DNA of 64,000 bases from Candidatus Cryptobacteroides intestinigallinarum (GTDB taxonomy: Bacteria; Bacteroidota; Bacteroidia; Bacteroidales; UBA932): NCBI GenBank assembly GCA_017694785.1, contig JADIMK010000074.1:31543-95542 (forward strand). The letters run 5' to 3'. Below are positions 16,132-25,402 of the stretch, piece by piece (the first letter of the stretch is position 1; every line of letters begins with the position of its first letter). The notes under the pieces were generated by a model, which saw nothing but the letters and a program-made list of their open reading frames with translations, searched no databases and was not told where the DNA came from. The translations under genes were made by a program, and so were the position numbers.

Positions 16132-17448
16132 TCACTCTTCTACCAGGCCGGTCCTTACGTTCCAGTCGAGACTTCTGTAGGCATCGTCCAGAAACTCTGA
16201 GCCGTCGCAAGGAAGATACATGCTGAATCCGGAGTATACAGAAATGCTGAATCCGTACCCTGGCGATGTTTCTGGTCCGGACAGGAAGGTCTCGGTGCTT
16301 GCCTTGTATATTGTACATCCGTCAAGAGCTTCTGAGAGAGCGGAAAGCTCTCCGTCATCTGCCCCTGCCTTGCAGGCTATGTCATATAGGTCATAGAACC
16401 AGTGGTGTCCGCCCGTATAATATCTCTGTACATTGTCCGGGTCTATCGTAGACAGCCCTTCCCTGTGGCTTGAGAATATTGTCCTGCAGGCTTCGGCAAC
16501 CGGCTCAAGTCTTGTGCAGTCGACGAGTGTGACGGTTGCGGACCTGTATGCTCCTGGCTTGCTGTTGTAGTAATTGTAATAGTCGCGGCACACTCCTTCC
16601 AGATCAGCTCCTGAGGCAGAGAGGAGCAGCGCTCCCATTGTCCTGTAGTTGAATCCATACGCAATCACTTCTGCCGGAGAGAATATGATCCTGTCGCATT
16701 TGTCTTTCAGTTCATATGCTACCTCTATGCCCCCCATCAGGCAGCAGTCGAAGAGTATGTAGTCCAGATGCATGGGAATGGCATCTCTGAACTCCTTGAG
16801 ATCAATTTCGTATGATACAGCACTTCCATTCTGTGATACAGCATCCTGGCCTATGCTCTTGACCGGAGGCAGTGAAGGATCCCTGTATTCTTCATGGTAA
16901 GGAACCCATTCCTGATCCGGCATTCCGGATGAAGTGACAGTCCGCTCCGGGAGTCCGCTCAACTGGCTGTCGTAGGACGACGGATTGTTGTAGTATCCCT
17001 TCGGGAGCCATCCCGTGGCATGTGAAGAGAACAGAAGTGAGTAACTTGCTGAGGGAAAGGATTCTTTAACATCAGACAGTACCTTGTTGAGAGTAGCGGC
17101 GGAAGCTGCCGGAAGGTCTGATCCGTATCTTGCTACCGTATCTGCAGCCAACGCTCCTCCATGTCTATAATATCTTATCAGATAAGACTTGGCCGGAACC
17201 TTGCTGCTGCTTATTTTCTGATACGACAGAAATATGGTAGGATCATTGCCTGCAGGAAGATATCCGCTGCACAGAGTAATGATATTGTTTCTGAGATTTG
17301 AAGCAATATTGTTTTGCCCGGCCATATACATGACAAGCACATTGTCTATATGGTCTGGGAACCTGGGCGGCTCAGCCTTGTGCTTGCAGCATGACGCGGC
17401 TGCTGCCAGGGCGGAAGCCATCAGTATGGATCTTAATATGTATCTCAT
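16132..17448 (-). CDS. Clostripain-family (C11) cysteine peptidase, lipoprotein
   Basis: A 438-residue lipoprotein (AAASC lipobox, Cys20) of peptidase family C11. The catalytic pair is His143 in SSHATGW and Cys236 in FDCCLMGG, matching the family's S-x-H-G/A-x-GW and D-x-CLMG motifs; the N-terminal VLVMYMAGQNN strand is also typical. C11 enzymes cleave after Arg or Lys and often need autoprocessing. The start was set at MRYILRSILM because it gives a proper signal peptide; the open frame extends 28 codons further without one. It faces away from the DPP III gene across a 275-nt gap. Confidence 0.88.
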   Translation of the reverse strand: MRYILRSILMASALAAAASCCKHKAEPPRFPDHIDNVLVMYMAGQNNIASNLRNNIITLCSGYLPAGNDPTIFLSYQKISSSKVPAKSYLIRYYRHGGALAADTVARYGSDLPAASAATLNKVLSDVKESFPSASYSLLFSSHATGWLPKGYYNNPSSYDSQLSGLPERTVTSSGMPDQEWVPYHEEYRDPSLPPVKSIGQDAVSQNGSAVSYEIDLKEFRDAIPMHLDYILFDCCLMGGIEVAYELKDKCDRIIFSPAEVIAYGFNYRTMGALLLSASGADLEGVCRDYYNYYNSKPGAYRSATVTLVDCTRLEPVAEACRTIFSSHREGLSTIDPDNVQRYYTGGHHWFYDLYDIACKAGADDGELSALSEALDGCTIYKASTETFLSGPETSPGYGFSISVYSGFSMYLPCDGSEFLDDAYRSLDWNVRTGLVEE

Positions 17449-17602
17449 TTCTTCGGTTGCATATGCTGTTGTATAATCAGTATGCCGGCCTTGTGTACAT
17501 TTGCGGCCATGGCATTGGCCGGCACTTTGCAAAAATCTGAAAATTATCTTATTTTGACAATAAAGGGCAATGACAAATTTCTTTTTTTGTAGGTTTTTTC
17601 TC

Positions 17603-17639
17603 TTTTTGCATCCAGATTTTTCTGTTTTTTGCGTCCGGA
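17603..17639. repeat. Imperfect direct repeat (2 x 14 nt, period 23)
   Basis: TTTTTGCATCCAGA (17603-17616) and TTTTTGCGTCCGGA (17626-17639) differ at two bases. The right copy carries the TTTG used as -33 element of the DPP III promoter candidate. Confidence 0.45.
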
Positions 17640-17661
17640 AGATTTATCTTTAGTAATTTTG
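17628..17661 (+). promoter_or_regulatory. Candidate promoter of the DPP III gene
   Basis: TTTG (17628-17631), a 22-nt spacer, then TAATTTTG (17654-17661), a good Bacteroidetes -33/-7 pair 62 nt before the start. Confidence 0.6.
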
Positions 17662-17723
17662 TCTCACATAGCTTTTGCACCATGGCATCAGGCATGATAG
17701 TATAGAATATAAAAACATTGGAA

Positions 17724-19739
17724 ATGAAAGCAATAGGAAAAATGATCTGTTTGGCAGGAATGGCGGCTGCGGCCGTATCCTGTGCCCAGGGCGGCGGTAG
17801 AGCCGGGGCCGGGAATGATGATTTCAAATATATGATAGACGAGTTCGCTGACATAAAGGTGATGCGCTACAGGATCCCGGGATGGGACAGCCTGTCCCTG
17901 CAGCAGAAGGAATATGCATATCATCTCAGCGAAGCTGCGAAATACGGACGGGACATCATATGGGCCCAGAACTGCCGGTATAATCTTCCTATAAGGAAAG
18001 TCCTTGAAAACATCATAGGGAACTACAAGGGAGACAGGGAATGTCAGGATTTCCAGGATTTCCTGGTCTATGCCAAGAGGGTATTCTTCAGCAACGGCAT
18101 CCATCACCATTATGCAGAGGACAAGATCTTCCCGGCCTGCCCTGAAGAATATTTCCGTACACTGATGACAGCCGTGGGGGACGGGGACAAGTGCGATGAA
18201 CTCCTTCCGGTGATCTATGATCCTGCAATATATCCTCAGAGGAAATCGAATGACCCTTCAAAGGATATTGTCGCAGCTTCGGCTGTGAATTTCTATGAGA
18301 ATGTCACCAGGGATGAAGTAGAAGCCTTCTACAAGGCCATGCTTGACCCTAAGGACGATACTCCTGTCTCCTATGGACTCAACAGCAGGGTAGTCAAAGG
18401 CCCGGACGGAGTCGTGAGGGAAGAGGTCTACAGGATAGACGGACTGTACGGAGAGGCCCTTTCAAAGATATCGGCTGAACTGGAGAAGGCCGCGCAGTAT
18501 GCCGAGAACGACATGCAGAAGCAGTATATAGCTACTCTTCTGGAATATTACAGGACCGGTGATCTGAATCTGTGGGACAAATACAATATAGAATGGGTGC
18601 AGGATACTCTCGGCACCGTGGATTTCGTGAACGGATTCGTGGAGGACTACAATGACCCGCTCGGACGCAAGGCGACATGGGAAGGCCTTGTCAATATCAA
18701 GGATCATGATGCTTCGCAGAGGACAGAGATCCTGAGCGCCAACGCGCAGTGGTTCGAAGACCATTCCCCTGTAGATACGCGTTTCCGCAAGCCTCATGTC
18801 AAGGGTATCTCAGCCAAGGTCATCAATGCCGTGGCTCTCGCAGGAGACTGCTATCCGTCCACTCCTATAGGTATAAATCTCCCGAATGCCGACTGGATAA
18901 GAAGAGACTACGGGTCGAAATCTGTGACAATCGCAAATATCACCCATGCCTATGACCTGGCTGCCCAGGAGTCTCCGAAGAATGTCCTTTCTGAATTCGC
19001 ATGGTCTGATGAAGAGATACAGAGGGAGAAGAAATATTACGCCATTACGGACGAGATCCATACCGATCTCCATGAATGTCTCGGGCATGGCTCCGGCCAG
19101 CTTCTTCCGGGAGTTTCTCCGAATGCTCTCGGAGAATACAGCTCTACCCTTGAAGAGACAAGGGCAGACCTTTTCGGACTCTATTATATGGCTGACCCTA
19201 AGCTTGTAGAGCTCGGCATACTGCCGGATATGGAAGCATACAAGGCCCAGTACTCCAATTATATAAGGAACGGCATCATGGTGCAGTTCAACAGGGTGGA
19301 GCTCGGCAAGAAGAATACTGAGGCGCACATGCAGAACCGCAAGCTTATCGCGCAGTGGTGCTATGAGCATGGGCTTGCAGACAATGTGATTGAGAAGAAG
19401 ACAAGGGAAGGAAAGACCTATTTCGTCGTAAATGATTTCGAGGCCCTGAGAGGTCTGTTTGCAGAGCTCCTTGCAGAGGTCCAGAGGATCAAGTCCGAAG
19501 GAGACTATGCGGCCGGCAAGGCTCTTGTCGAGACCTATGCAGTAGAGATCGATCCTGCGCTTCACAAAGAAGTCAAGGAACGCTATGATGCCCTCGGACT
19601 CAAACCTTACGGCGGTTTCGTGAATCCTGAGATAATCCCGGTTGAGAAGGACGGCAAGGTCGTGGACTACAGGATAGAATATCCGGATGATTATCTCGGC
19701 CAGATGCTTGAATACGGGAAGAAATATGCAACCCTCTGA
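17724..19739 (+). CDS. Dipeptidyl-peptidase III (family M49), lipoprotein
   Basis: A 671-residue zinc exopeptidase that removes dipeptides from oligopeptide N-termini. The M49 hallmark HECLGH is at residues 450-455 and EETRAD, giving the third ligand, at 477-482. An N-terminal signal with AVSC (Cys20) marks a lipoprotein, so it acts in the periplasm or on the surface, unlike eukaryotic cytosolic DPP III. The start is the ATG at 17724; a TTG two codons upstream is not needed. Its last codons overlap the xerD start by 14 nt. Confidence 0.93.
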   Translation: MKAIGKMICLAGMAAAAVSCAQGGGRAGAGNDDFKYMIDEFADIKVMRYRIPGWDSLSLQQKEYAYHLSEAAKYGRDIIWAQNCRYNLPIRKVLENIIGNYKGDRECQDFQDFLVYAKRVFFSNGIHHHYAEDKIFPACPEEYFRTLMTAVGDGDKCDELLPVIYDPAIYPQRKSNDPSKDIVAASAVNFYENVTRDEVEAFYKAMLDPKDDTPVSYGLNSRVVKGPDGVVREEVYRIDGLYGEALSKISAELEKAAQYAENDMQKQYIATLLEYYRTGDLNLWDKYNIEWVQDTLGTVDFVNGFVEDYNDPLGRKATWEGLVNIKDHDASQRTEILSANAQWFEDHSPVDTRFRKPHVKGISAKVINAVALAGDCYPSTPIGINLPNADWIRRDYGSKSVTIANITHAYDLAAQESPKNVLSEFAWSDEEIQREKKYYAITDEIHTDLHECLGHGSGQLLPGVSPNALGEYSSTLEETRADLFGLYYMADPKLVELGILPDMEAYKAQYSNYIRNGIMVQFNRVELGKKNTEAHMQNRKLIAQWCYEHGLADNVIEKKTREGKTYFVVNDFEALRGLFAELLAEVQRIKSEGDYAAGKALVETYAVEIDPALHKEVKERYDALGLKPYGGFVNPEIIPVEKDGKVVDYRIEYPDDYLGQMLEYGKKYATL

Positions 19740-20604
19740 TGAAAAGCTGCTGAAGGATTATTCCGATTATCTCAAGATAGAACGTGCGATGTCACCGAAT
19801 ACGGTGGCATCGTATTGTTCAGATGTGTCGGAATTCCTTGATGTTTCTGATGAAAGGGCAGAGGCGACAGATACAGATGCCATAGTCCGCTATGCTTCAT
19901 CTCGAAAGGACTTGTCTAAACGTTCTCTCTCAAGGCTTTTCAGTGCTCTCAGGTCGTTCTTCGGCTTCCTGGTGATGGAAGGATACATCAAGGAAAATCC
20001 GTGTGACGGCATCGATTCTCCTAAGCTGGGACGGTATCTTCCTGAAGTCCTGTCTGTGGATGAGGTCTCAGCCATAATTGCATCTGTTCCGGAGGATACA
20101 TGGATGGGCATAAGGGACAGGGCAATCCTGGAAGTACTCTACGGTTGCGGTCTCAGGGTATCGGAGGCTGTGGGAATCAATATTTCAGACATATTTTTCT
20201 CAGATTCATTCCTGAGGGTAAGAGGAAAAGGAGACAAGGAAAGGGTAGTGCCGTTGGGTGAAATGGCCTTGTCGGCGATAAGAAGGTATCTTGATGTCAG
20301 ACCGGAGCCTGCCGGACGGCAGTATGAGGACAGACTGTTCCTTAACAAGGCCGGCAAACCGCTGAGCCGGGTATCTGTGTTCAAGATGATAAAGAAGCAG
20401 GCTCTTGCAGCGGATATACGGAAAGACATATCTCCGCACACATTCAGGCATTCTTTCGCCACCCATCTTATTGAAAACGGGGCAGACCTGCGTGCGGTGC
20501 AGGAGATGCTGGGACATGAAAGTATACTTACAACAGAAATATATACCCACGTTGACAGCGCATCGTGGCAGGCTTCAGTGCTTGGGCATCACCCACGTAA
20601 ATGA
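19726..20604 (+). CDS. xerD: Tyrosine recombinase XerD
   Basis: Site-specific recombinase that with XerC resolves chromosome dimers at dif. The 292-residue protein has the N-terminal SAM-like core-binding domain ([23 protein letters not shown]) and the catalytic domain with Arg144 (YGCGLRVSE), [26 protein letters not shown] and the nucleophile Tyr273. Length and lack of extra domains fit the housekeeping enzyme rather than an integrase. The start at MQPSDEK lies inside the end of the DPP III gene. Its 3' end overlaps the convergent tdk gene by 16 nt. Confidence 0.92.
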   Translation: MQPSDEKLLKDYSDYLKIERAMSPNTVASYCSDVSEFLDVSDERAEATDTDAIVRYASSRKDLSKRSLSRLFSALRSFFGFLVMEGYIKENPCDGIDSPKLGRYLPEVLSVDEVSAIIASVPEDTWMGIRDRAILEVLYGCGLRVSEAVGINISDIFFSDSFLRVRGKGDKERVVPLGEMALSAIRRYLDVRPEPAGRQYEDRLFLNKAGKPLSRVSVFKMIKKQALAADIRKDISPHTFRHSFATHLIENGADLRAVQEMLGHESILTTEIYTHVDSASWQASVLGHHPRK

Positions 20605-21182
20605 CTGTCCTGGGCGTCTTTTGCAATAGCTTCGTTGTAGCAGTGGCGGCAGAGTGGCTCATAGACATCCTTTTCCCCGAGTACTACGAGTTGGTCGTTC
20701 TTGGAAAGTCTGTGTGAATGGTTGGCCAGATTGCCGCATTTGACGCAGATCGCATGGACCTTCTGTACATCTTCAGCGACAGCCATGAGAGCCGGCATCG
20801 GGCCGAAAGGCTTGCCGGAGAAGTCTGTGTCCAGACCTGCGATTATGACCCTTATTCCTCTGTCTGCAAGAGTCTGCGCTACCTCGACGATTGTCTCGTC
20901 GAAGAACTGCGCTTCATCTATTCCCACGACATCAACGTCGCTGGAGAGAAGCAGCATGCTGGCCGGAGAGTCAATCGGGGTAGACGGTATGCTGTGGAAA
21001 TCATGTGAGACCACCTGATCCTCAGAGTACCGGACATCTACAGCCGGCTTGTAGATCTCTACCTTGAGATTGGCGAACTGGGCTCTCTTGAGTCGTCTGA
21101 TGAGTTCTTCGGTCTTGCCTGAGAACATCGACCCGCAGATTACCTCTATCCATCCTGGTTTTTTTACGTTTTCTAAAAACAT
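20589..21182 (-). CDS. tdk: Thymidine kinase (type II)
   Basis: Phosphorylates thymidine to dTMP in the salvage pathway. The 197-residue protein has the P-loop GSMFSGKT (17-24), the DEAQFFD motif, the lasso region [12 protein letters not shown] and zinc-binding Cys pairs (CVKCG and CRHC). The start at [11 protein letters not shown] was chosen because the usual family start precedes [14 protein letters not shown] by about ten residues and the promoter candidate at 21225-21232 lies upstream of it. Divergent from the next gene with closely spaced promoters. Confidence 0.95.
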   Translation of the reverse strand: MFLENVKKPGWIEVICGSMFSGKTEELIRRLKRAQFANLKVEIYKPAVDVRYSEDQVVSHDFHSIPSTPIDSPASMLLLSSDVDVVGIDEAQFFDETIVEVAQTLADRGIRVIIAGLDTDFSGKPFGPMPALMAVAEDVQKVHAICVKCGNLANHSHRLSKNDQLVVLGEKDVYEPLCRHCYNEAIAKDAQDSHLRG

Positions 21183-21187
21183 TTCCT

Positions 21188-21195
21188 TAATTTTG
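21188..21195 (+). promoter_or_regulatory. Candidate -7 box (TAATTTTG) for the acidic conserved protein
   Basis: TAATTTTG lies 38-47 nt before the two possible starts. It sits inside the probable tdk leader, so the two divergent transcripts overlap. Confidence 0.5.
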
Positions 21196-21224
21196 CTGAA
21201 TATTGCCGGCCGCTTTGACCGGTG

Positions 21225-21232
21225 CAAATATA
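21225..21232 (-). promoter_or_regulatory. Candidate -7 box (TATATTTG) for tdk
   Basis: TATATTTG on the minus strand, 43 nt before the tdk start. Confidence 0.55.
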
Positions 21233-21241
21233 ATGTTTTTT

Positions 21242-22018
21242 ATGGAAAATCCGCCCCGTCAGATATTGGATGATATAGCTTCATTGATCGTGTCAGTGAA
21301 GTCTCAGCTTTCTTTGCTTGAAGAGAAACTGGCAGAGCTGTCGGCTTATACTGATCAGAATGAAAAGTCTGCTGATCCAGAGGATGTTACGGACGTGACT
21401 CCAATGGAGTCATCTTCCCGCATTGATGCCGGAGATCTCCTGAAGGAAGCCGAGCATCTTGTCTATGAGACCGGTTATGCTGATAATACCGTATATGTAG
21501 CTGAGACGCTATCCGATAATCGTGAGCCTGACGCAGAACCGGTCCCGGAACAAGCTCCAGAACCGGTCCAGGAATCTGGACCGGATTCAGAAGCAGAGTC
21601 AGAGACGGATTCAGGACCTGAGCCGGAGCCAGAATCTGAACCAGAACATGATCAGAAACCAGACTGTGGCCCGGAAGCGGCTCCTCAGATGAAGCTTAAG
21701 CCTGTACAGTCCCAGGCTCCGTCTGAACATCTTGCCGTGATGGATGTCCTTGCAGAGAAAGAGGCGTGGAAAAAGGACCGTCCGGGAATGCCTGTGAAGG
21801 ATGTCAGGAGTGCCATATCTCTCAATGACCGTGCTCTCTTCATAAGGTCGCTTTTCAGGGAAGACCCTCTTCTTTTCAGCCAGACTCTGGCCAGGATAAA
21901 TGCCATGGATTCTCTTGAAGAGGCCGAAAATGCCTTACGGAAGGAATTCCCGGAATGGAACATGGAGGCTGAGGTAGTCTATCGCTTCATGATGTGTGTA
22001 AGACGGAAAGTGGGTTAG
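21242..22018 (+). CDS. Conserved Bacteroidetes protein with acidic Pro/Glu linker
   Basis: A 258-residue protein in three parts: an N-terminal helix/coiled-coil (about 1-40, ILDDIASLIVSVKSQLSLLEEKLAEL), a low-complexity acidic linker rich in Glu, Pro, Ser and Asp (about 85-155, with repeated EPEPESEPE-like blocks), and a conserved helical C-terminal domain with ISLNDRALFIRSLFREDPLLF and a repeat-like INAMDSLEEAENALRKEFPEW. The last part is widely seen in Bacteroidetes proteins next to rsmI/tdk, with unknown function. No signal peptide. An ATG 9 nt upstream (21233) is also possible. rsmI follows after 4 nt, so they are probably cotranscribed. Confidence 0.75.
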   Translation: MENPPRQILDDIASLIVSVKSQLSLLEEKLAELSAYTDQNEKSADPEDVTDVTPMESSSRIDAGDLLKEAEHLVYETGYADNTVYVAETLSDNREPDAEPVPEQAPEPVQESGPDSEAESETDSGPEPEPESEPEHDQKPDCGPEAAPQMKLKPVQSQAPSEHLAVMDVLAEKEAWKKDRPGMPVKDVRSAISLNDRALFIRSLFREDPLLFSQTLARINAMDSLEEAENALRKEFPEWNMEAEVVYRFMMCVRRKVG

Positions 22019-22022
22019 AAAT

Positions 22023-22778
22023 ATGGAAAAGAACAATTCAGCAAAAGCTGCAGGACGGCTGTACATCGTACCTACGCCAGTAGGAAATCTCCAGGACATG
22101 ACATTCAGGGCTGTTGATGTCCTGAAGTCTGTCGATCTGATACTTGCAGAGGATACAAGGACAAGTTCGGTCCTTCTGAAGCATTACGACATCCACGGCA
22201 GGCTCGAGTCCCACCATAAGTTCAATGAACACAAGACGGCATCTGTGATAAAGGACAGGATATTGTCCGGCCTTGATGTCGCTCTGATAAGTGACGCCGG
22301 GACTCCAGGCATTTCCGACCCGGGATTTCTGCTTGTCAGGACTTGTGTAGAGGAAGGCATTGAGGTTCAGACCCTTCCTGGAGCGACAGCTTTTGTCCCT
22401 GCTCTGGTGAGTTCGGGCTTCCCTTGTGACAGATTCTGCTTCGAAGGCTTCCTCCCGGTAAAGAAAGGACGCCGGACAAAGCTGAGGGAGCTGTCCTCAG
22501 AGCCCAGGACAATGATATTCTATGAGTCTCCGTACCGTCTGGTGAAGACCCTTGACCAGCTGGCTGAAGTGATGGGTCCTGACCGGAGATGCTCTGTTGC
22601 CAGGGAGATATCCAAGGTCCATGAGGAGCACCGCAGGGGAACTCTTTCCGAAGTGGCGGACTGGTACCGAAACCATGAGCCTAAGGGTGAGATTGTGCTT
22701 ATCGTAGCAGGCTGCACAGGATCGGCATCTGCCGGCCCAACAGAGAAAGATATTGAATCCGGGGAAGAAGACCGTTGA
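22023..22778 (+). CDS. rsmI: 16S rRNA (cytidine-1402 2'-O)-methyltransferase
   Basis: Methylates the ribose of C1402 in the 30S decoding centre using S-adenosylmethionine. Tetrapyrrole-methylase fold: LYIVPTPVGNLQDMTFRA at the N-terminus, LAEDTRTSSVLLKHY, SDAGTPGISDPGF, and LPGATAFVPALVSSGF. The length of 251 residues is slightly short; the usual C-terminal helical region is reduced. It lies 4 nt after the conserved acidic protein. Confidence 0.94.
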   Translation: MEKNNSAKAAGRLYIVPTPVGNLQDMTFRAVDVLKSVDLILAEDTRTSSVLLKHYDIHGRLESHHKFNEHKTASVIKDRILSGLDVALISDAGTPGISDPGFLLVRTCVEEGIEVQTLPGATAFVPALVSSGFPCDRFCFEGFLPVKKGRRTKLRELSSEPRTMIFYESPYRLVKTLDQLAEVMGPDRRCSVAREISKVHEEHRRGTLSEVADWYRNHEPKGEIVLIVAGCTGSASAGPTEKDIESGEEDR

Positions 22779-22867
22779 AGCTGCAGTGGCCCGGCTGATT
22801 AATTTAAAATCTATATTATTGATATATTGGCTGATACAGACATGATGAGGGGTGGATATGTGCAGAA

Positions 22868-23827
22868 ATGGAAAAATCAGGAAGATCAGGCAAGTCCGGT
22901 GAAAGAAAGGTTCCGGCTTCATTTCTTACAGGGGCAGTCGCTCTTGTATTTCTAGTTACAGGTTATCAGACGGCAATGTTCGTGCACAAGGCTGCCACAG
23001 CTGCAATACTTGCAGGCCGGGACAGTCCTGATACGGTGTATGTCGCAGTGCAAGGCAGCCAGGTCATTGACAATGGACAGTCTGGCCCGGGCAGGGGATA
23101 TCGTTCATCTTCTGGGAATGCTCCACAAGGGTTCTCTGAAGAGAATATTCCCGAAGTGAGGAGAAATGCAGATCATCATCCTGCCGTAGAACGAATACGT
23201 GAATCGCATCCGGCGGCAAAGGCAGAGTCTTTCCGTTTCAATCCTAATACAGTAACTGTAGAGGAACTGGTGCGTCTTGGATTTTCTCCGAAGCAGGCAA
23301 GGTCATTGGACAATTACAGGAAGAAGGGCGGCAGGTTCAGGCGCAAGAGCGATTTCGCAAAGTCGTATGTCGTGTCTGACACTATTTTCAGACGTCTTGA
23401 ACCATATATTGACATCCCCAAGGTAGACCTTAATCTTGCTGACTCGGCTGAGTTCGATGCACTTCCTGGCATCGGAGGCTATTTCGCTTCCAGGATGGTA
23501 GAGTACCGCCGCAGGCTGGGCGGGTCATATTCATTCAAGGAACAGCTTATGGAGATCTGGAATTTTGACCGTGAAAAGTATGACGGACTCTCGGATCTTG
23601 TCACGGTGGATACTTCACATGTGAAGCCTTATCATCTATGGACCCTGCCTGAGGACAGCCTCAGGATGCATCCATACATAAGATATGCGGATGTGGCTCA
23701 CGGGATCGTCCTCTTCAGGGAGAACAATCCGCCTTCCGCCTGGTCAGTCGAGGCCTTGTCGAAAGCCGGGATAATCAGTCCGGAGATGGCCGGAAAGCTG
23801 GCAAGATGCCGGATAGAGCATCCATGA
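22868..23827 (+). CDS. Helix-hairpin-helix membrane-anchored protein (ComEA-like)
   Basis: A 319-residue protein with a short basic N-terminus, one transmembrane helix (about 17-38) and a disordered stretch. Repeated helix-hairpin-helix units follow: FNPNTVTVEELVRLGFSPKQARSL, then VDLNLADSAEFDALPGIGGYFASRMVEYRRRLG, then a more divergent repeat with WSVEALSKAGIISPEMAGKLA. These units resemble ComEA and bind DNA backbone in known cases; this Bacteroidetes type has no proven role. The membrane anchor would place the repeats in the periplasm. Convergent with the PurF-like gene. Confidence 0.8.
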   Translation: MEKSGRSGKSGERKVPASFLTGAVALVFLVTGYQTAMFVHKAATAAILAGRDSPDTVYVAVQGSQVIDNGQSGPGRGYRSSSGNAPQGFSEENIPEVRRNADHHPAVERIRESHPAAKAESFRFNPNTVTVEELVRLGFSPKQARSLDNYRKKGGRFRRKSDFAKSYVVSDTIFRRLEPYIDIPKVDLNLADSAEFDALPGIGGYFASRMVEYRRRLGGSYSFKEQLMEIWNFDREKYDGLSDLVTVDTSHVKPYHLWTLPEDSLRMHPYIRYADVAHGIVLFRENNPPSAWSVEALSKAGIISPEMAGKLARCRIEHP

Positions 23828-23856
23828 CAGGAAACTCCGTGAGGCGTCTGACCAGG

Positions 23857-25266
23857 TCAGAAACTGCTGGATCCGTCGAAGCAATGCGTGCAGACCTTGC
23901 ACTTAGGCAGGCCTATGGCCTCAATCAGAGTCTCGATGGTGTTGAATTTCAATGATGTCATGCCGAACCTGCGTGCTATCTCATCCACAAGTCTCCTGTA
24001 TTGAGGCGAGCCGGTGGTAGCATATTTTTCAAGATCCTTGTCGGGGTCTCCTTCAAGATCCTTTATGACTCTTCTTGTGATCAGCTCAAGATCGGTCTTT
24101 GAGGCCGAGAAACCGATGAACGGACATCCATAGATGAGCGGAGGACAGCCTATCCTCATGTGGACTTCCTTTGCCCCGTAGTCGAAGAGCACCTTGACAT
24201 TGTCCCTGAGCTGAGTCCCTCTGACTATCGAGTCGTCGCAGAAGATTATCCTCTTTCCCTGAAGCATGGCCCGGTTAGGAATCAGCTTCATCTTTGCTAC
24301 GAGTGACCGCCTTTCCTGATTGCTCGGGGTGAAGCTCCTCGGCCAGGTCGGGGTATATTTTGTGACTGCCCTGTGGTAGGGGACACCTTTGCCTTCGGCA
24401 TAGCCGAGAGCCTGTCCGACTCCGGAGTCAGGAATGCCGCAGATGCAGTCGACTTCCGATGTGTCCGTACATCCCATCCGGAAGCCGCTGTTGAATCTTA
24501 CCTCTTCGACGTTCCTGCCTTCATAGCTGGAGGTCGGGAATCCGTAGTAGACCCAGAGGAAGGAACATATCTGCATCTTTTCTTCAGGCTTGCGTATCTG
24601 CTCCACATGGTCGGGGAATATCTTGACTATCTCTCCCGGTCCGAGATCTCTGTCTGTCTCGAAGCCAAGGTTAGGGAAGCTGCATGATTCACTTGTAGCT
24701 GCGTAGGCCCCGTCTTTCTTTCCGAGGACTATAGGAGTGCGTCCCCATCTGTCCCTGGCAGCAATTATGCAATCTTCGGTAAGGATGAGCATCGAGCATG
24801 AGCCCTTTATCGTATTGTAGACATTCTCGATACCTTCCCTGAAATCCTTTCCCTGGATTATGAGCAGGGATATGAGTTCTGTCTGGTTGGTGCCGCCGGA
24901 GCTCAGTTCGGCAAAATGCATGTTCCTGGAAAGCAGATCCTGCGTGATTTCTTCCATGTTTGCCACCTTTGCGACAGTGACAATGGCAAATTTGCCCAGA
25001 TGCGAATTGATTATGATAGGCTGGGGATCAGTGTCGCTTATTATACCTATTCCGGAGGTACCGTTGCTGAACTTGTCAAGCTCATCCTCGAATTTGCTTC
25101 TGAAATAGTCGCTCTGCAGGTTGTGGATTGACCTCTGGAATCCGTCTTCCCGGCTCCATGTCGCGAGACCGCCGCGTTTTGTCCCCATGTGGGAATTGTA
25201 GTCTGTGCCGTAGAAAAGGTCGTTGATGCATTTCTGCTTTGAGATAGTCCCGAAGAAACCGCCCAT
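23857..25266 (-). CDS. PurF-like amidophosphoribosyltransferase paralogue with degenerate glutaminase domain
   Basis: A 469-residue protein with the PurF two-domain layout. The C-terminal phosphoribosyltransferase domain keeps the PRPP loop IIFCDDSIVRGT (340-351). The N-terminal class II glutaminase domain is altered: residue 2 is Gly (MGGFFG) where PurF has the catalytic Cys, and the usual GHxRYxTxG substrate-binding motif reads GIGIISDTD (72-80). A C-terminal CKVCTHC (456-462) could bind metal or an iron-sulfur cluster. Bacteroidetes often carry this second PurF-like protein; its role is unclear. It may use ammonia, another amine, or be regulatory. Monocistronic, promoter candidate at 25344-25351. 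Confidence 0.85.
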   Translation of the reverse strand: MGGFFGTISKQKCINDLFYGTDYNSHMGTKRGGLATWSREDGFQRSIHNLQSDYFRSKFEDELDKFSNGTSGIGIISDTDPQPIIINSHLGKFAIVTVAKVANMEEITQDLLSRNMHFAELSSGGTNQTELISLLIIQGKDFREGIENVYNTIKGSCSMLILTEDCIIAARDRWGRTPIVLGKKDGAYAATSESCSFPNLGFETDRDLGPGEIVKIFPDHVEQIRKPEEKMQICSFLWVYYGFPTSSYEGRNVEEVRFNSGFRMGCTDTSEVDCICGIPDSGVGQALGYAEGKGVPYHRAVTKYTPTWPRSFTPSNQERRSLVAKMKLIPNRAMLQGKRIIFCDDSIVRGTQLRDNVKVLFDYGAKEVHMRIGCPPLIYGCPFIGFSASKTDLELITRRVIKDLEGDPDKDLEKYATTGSPQYRRLVDEIARRFGMTSLKFNTIETLIEAIGLPKCKVCTHCFDGSSSF

Positions 25267-25343
25267 GTCTTAATGTGTTTTATGTGGTGATGTGCACGGA
25301 CTGTCAGAGAACTGCTGCATACATGTCCGTGAGCTGCTGCAGG

Positions 25344-25351
25344 CAAATGTA
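25344..25351 (-). promoter_or_regulatory. Candidate -7 box (TACATTTG) for the PurF-like gene
   Basis: TACATTTG on the minus strand, 78 nt before the start. Confidence 0.45.
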
Positions 25352-25402
25352 CAAAAAATCCGGTTCATGCAGCTGCTCTGTCTGCATTGGACCGGATATG
25401 TG

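Noticed and set aside
18810..19565. 251-aa open frame antisense to the DPP III gene
   Set aside because: It overlaps the zinc-site region of a well-supported gene; shadow frame.
19726..20604. Tyrosine recombinase as a mobile-element integrase
   Set aside because: Length, domain layout and motifs are those of housekeeping XerD; no attachment repeats, excision partner or phage/ICE genes nearby.
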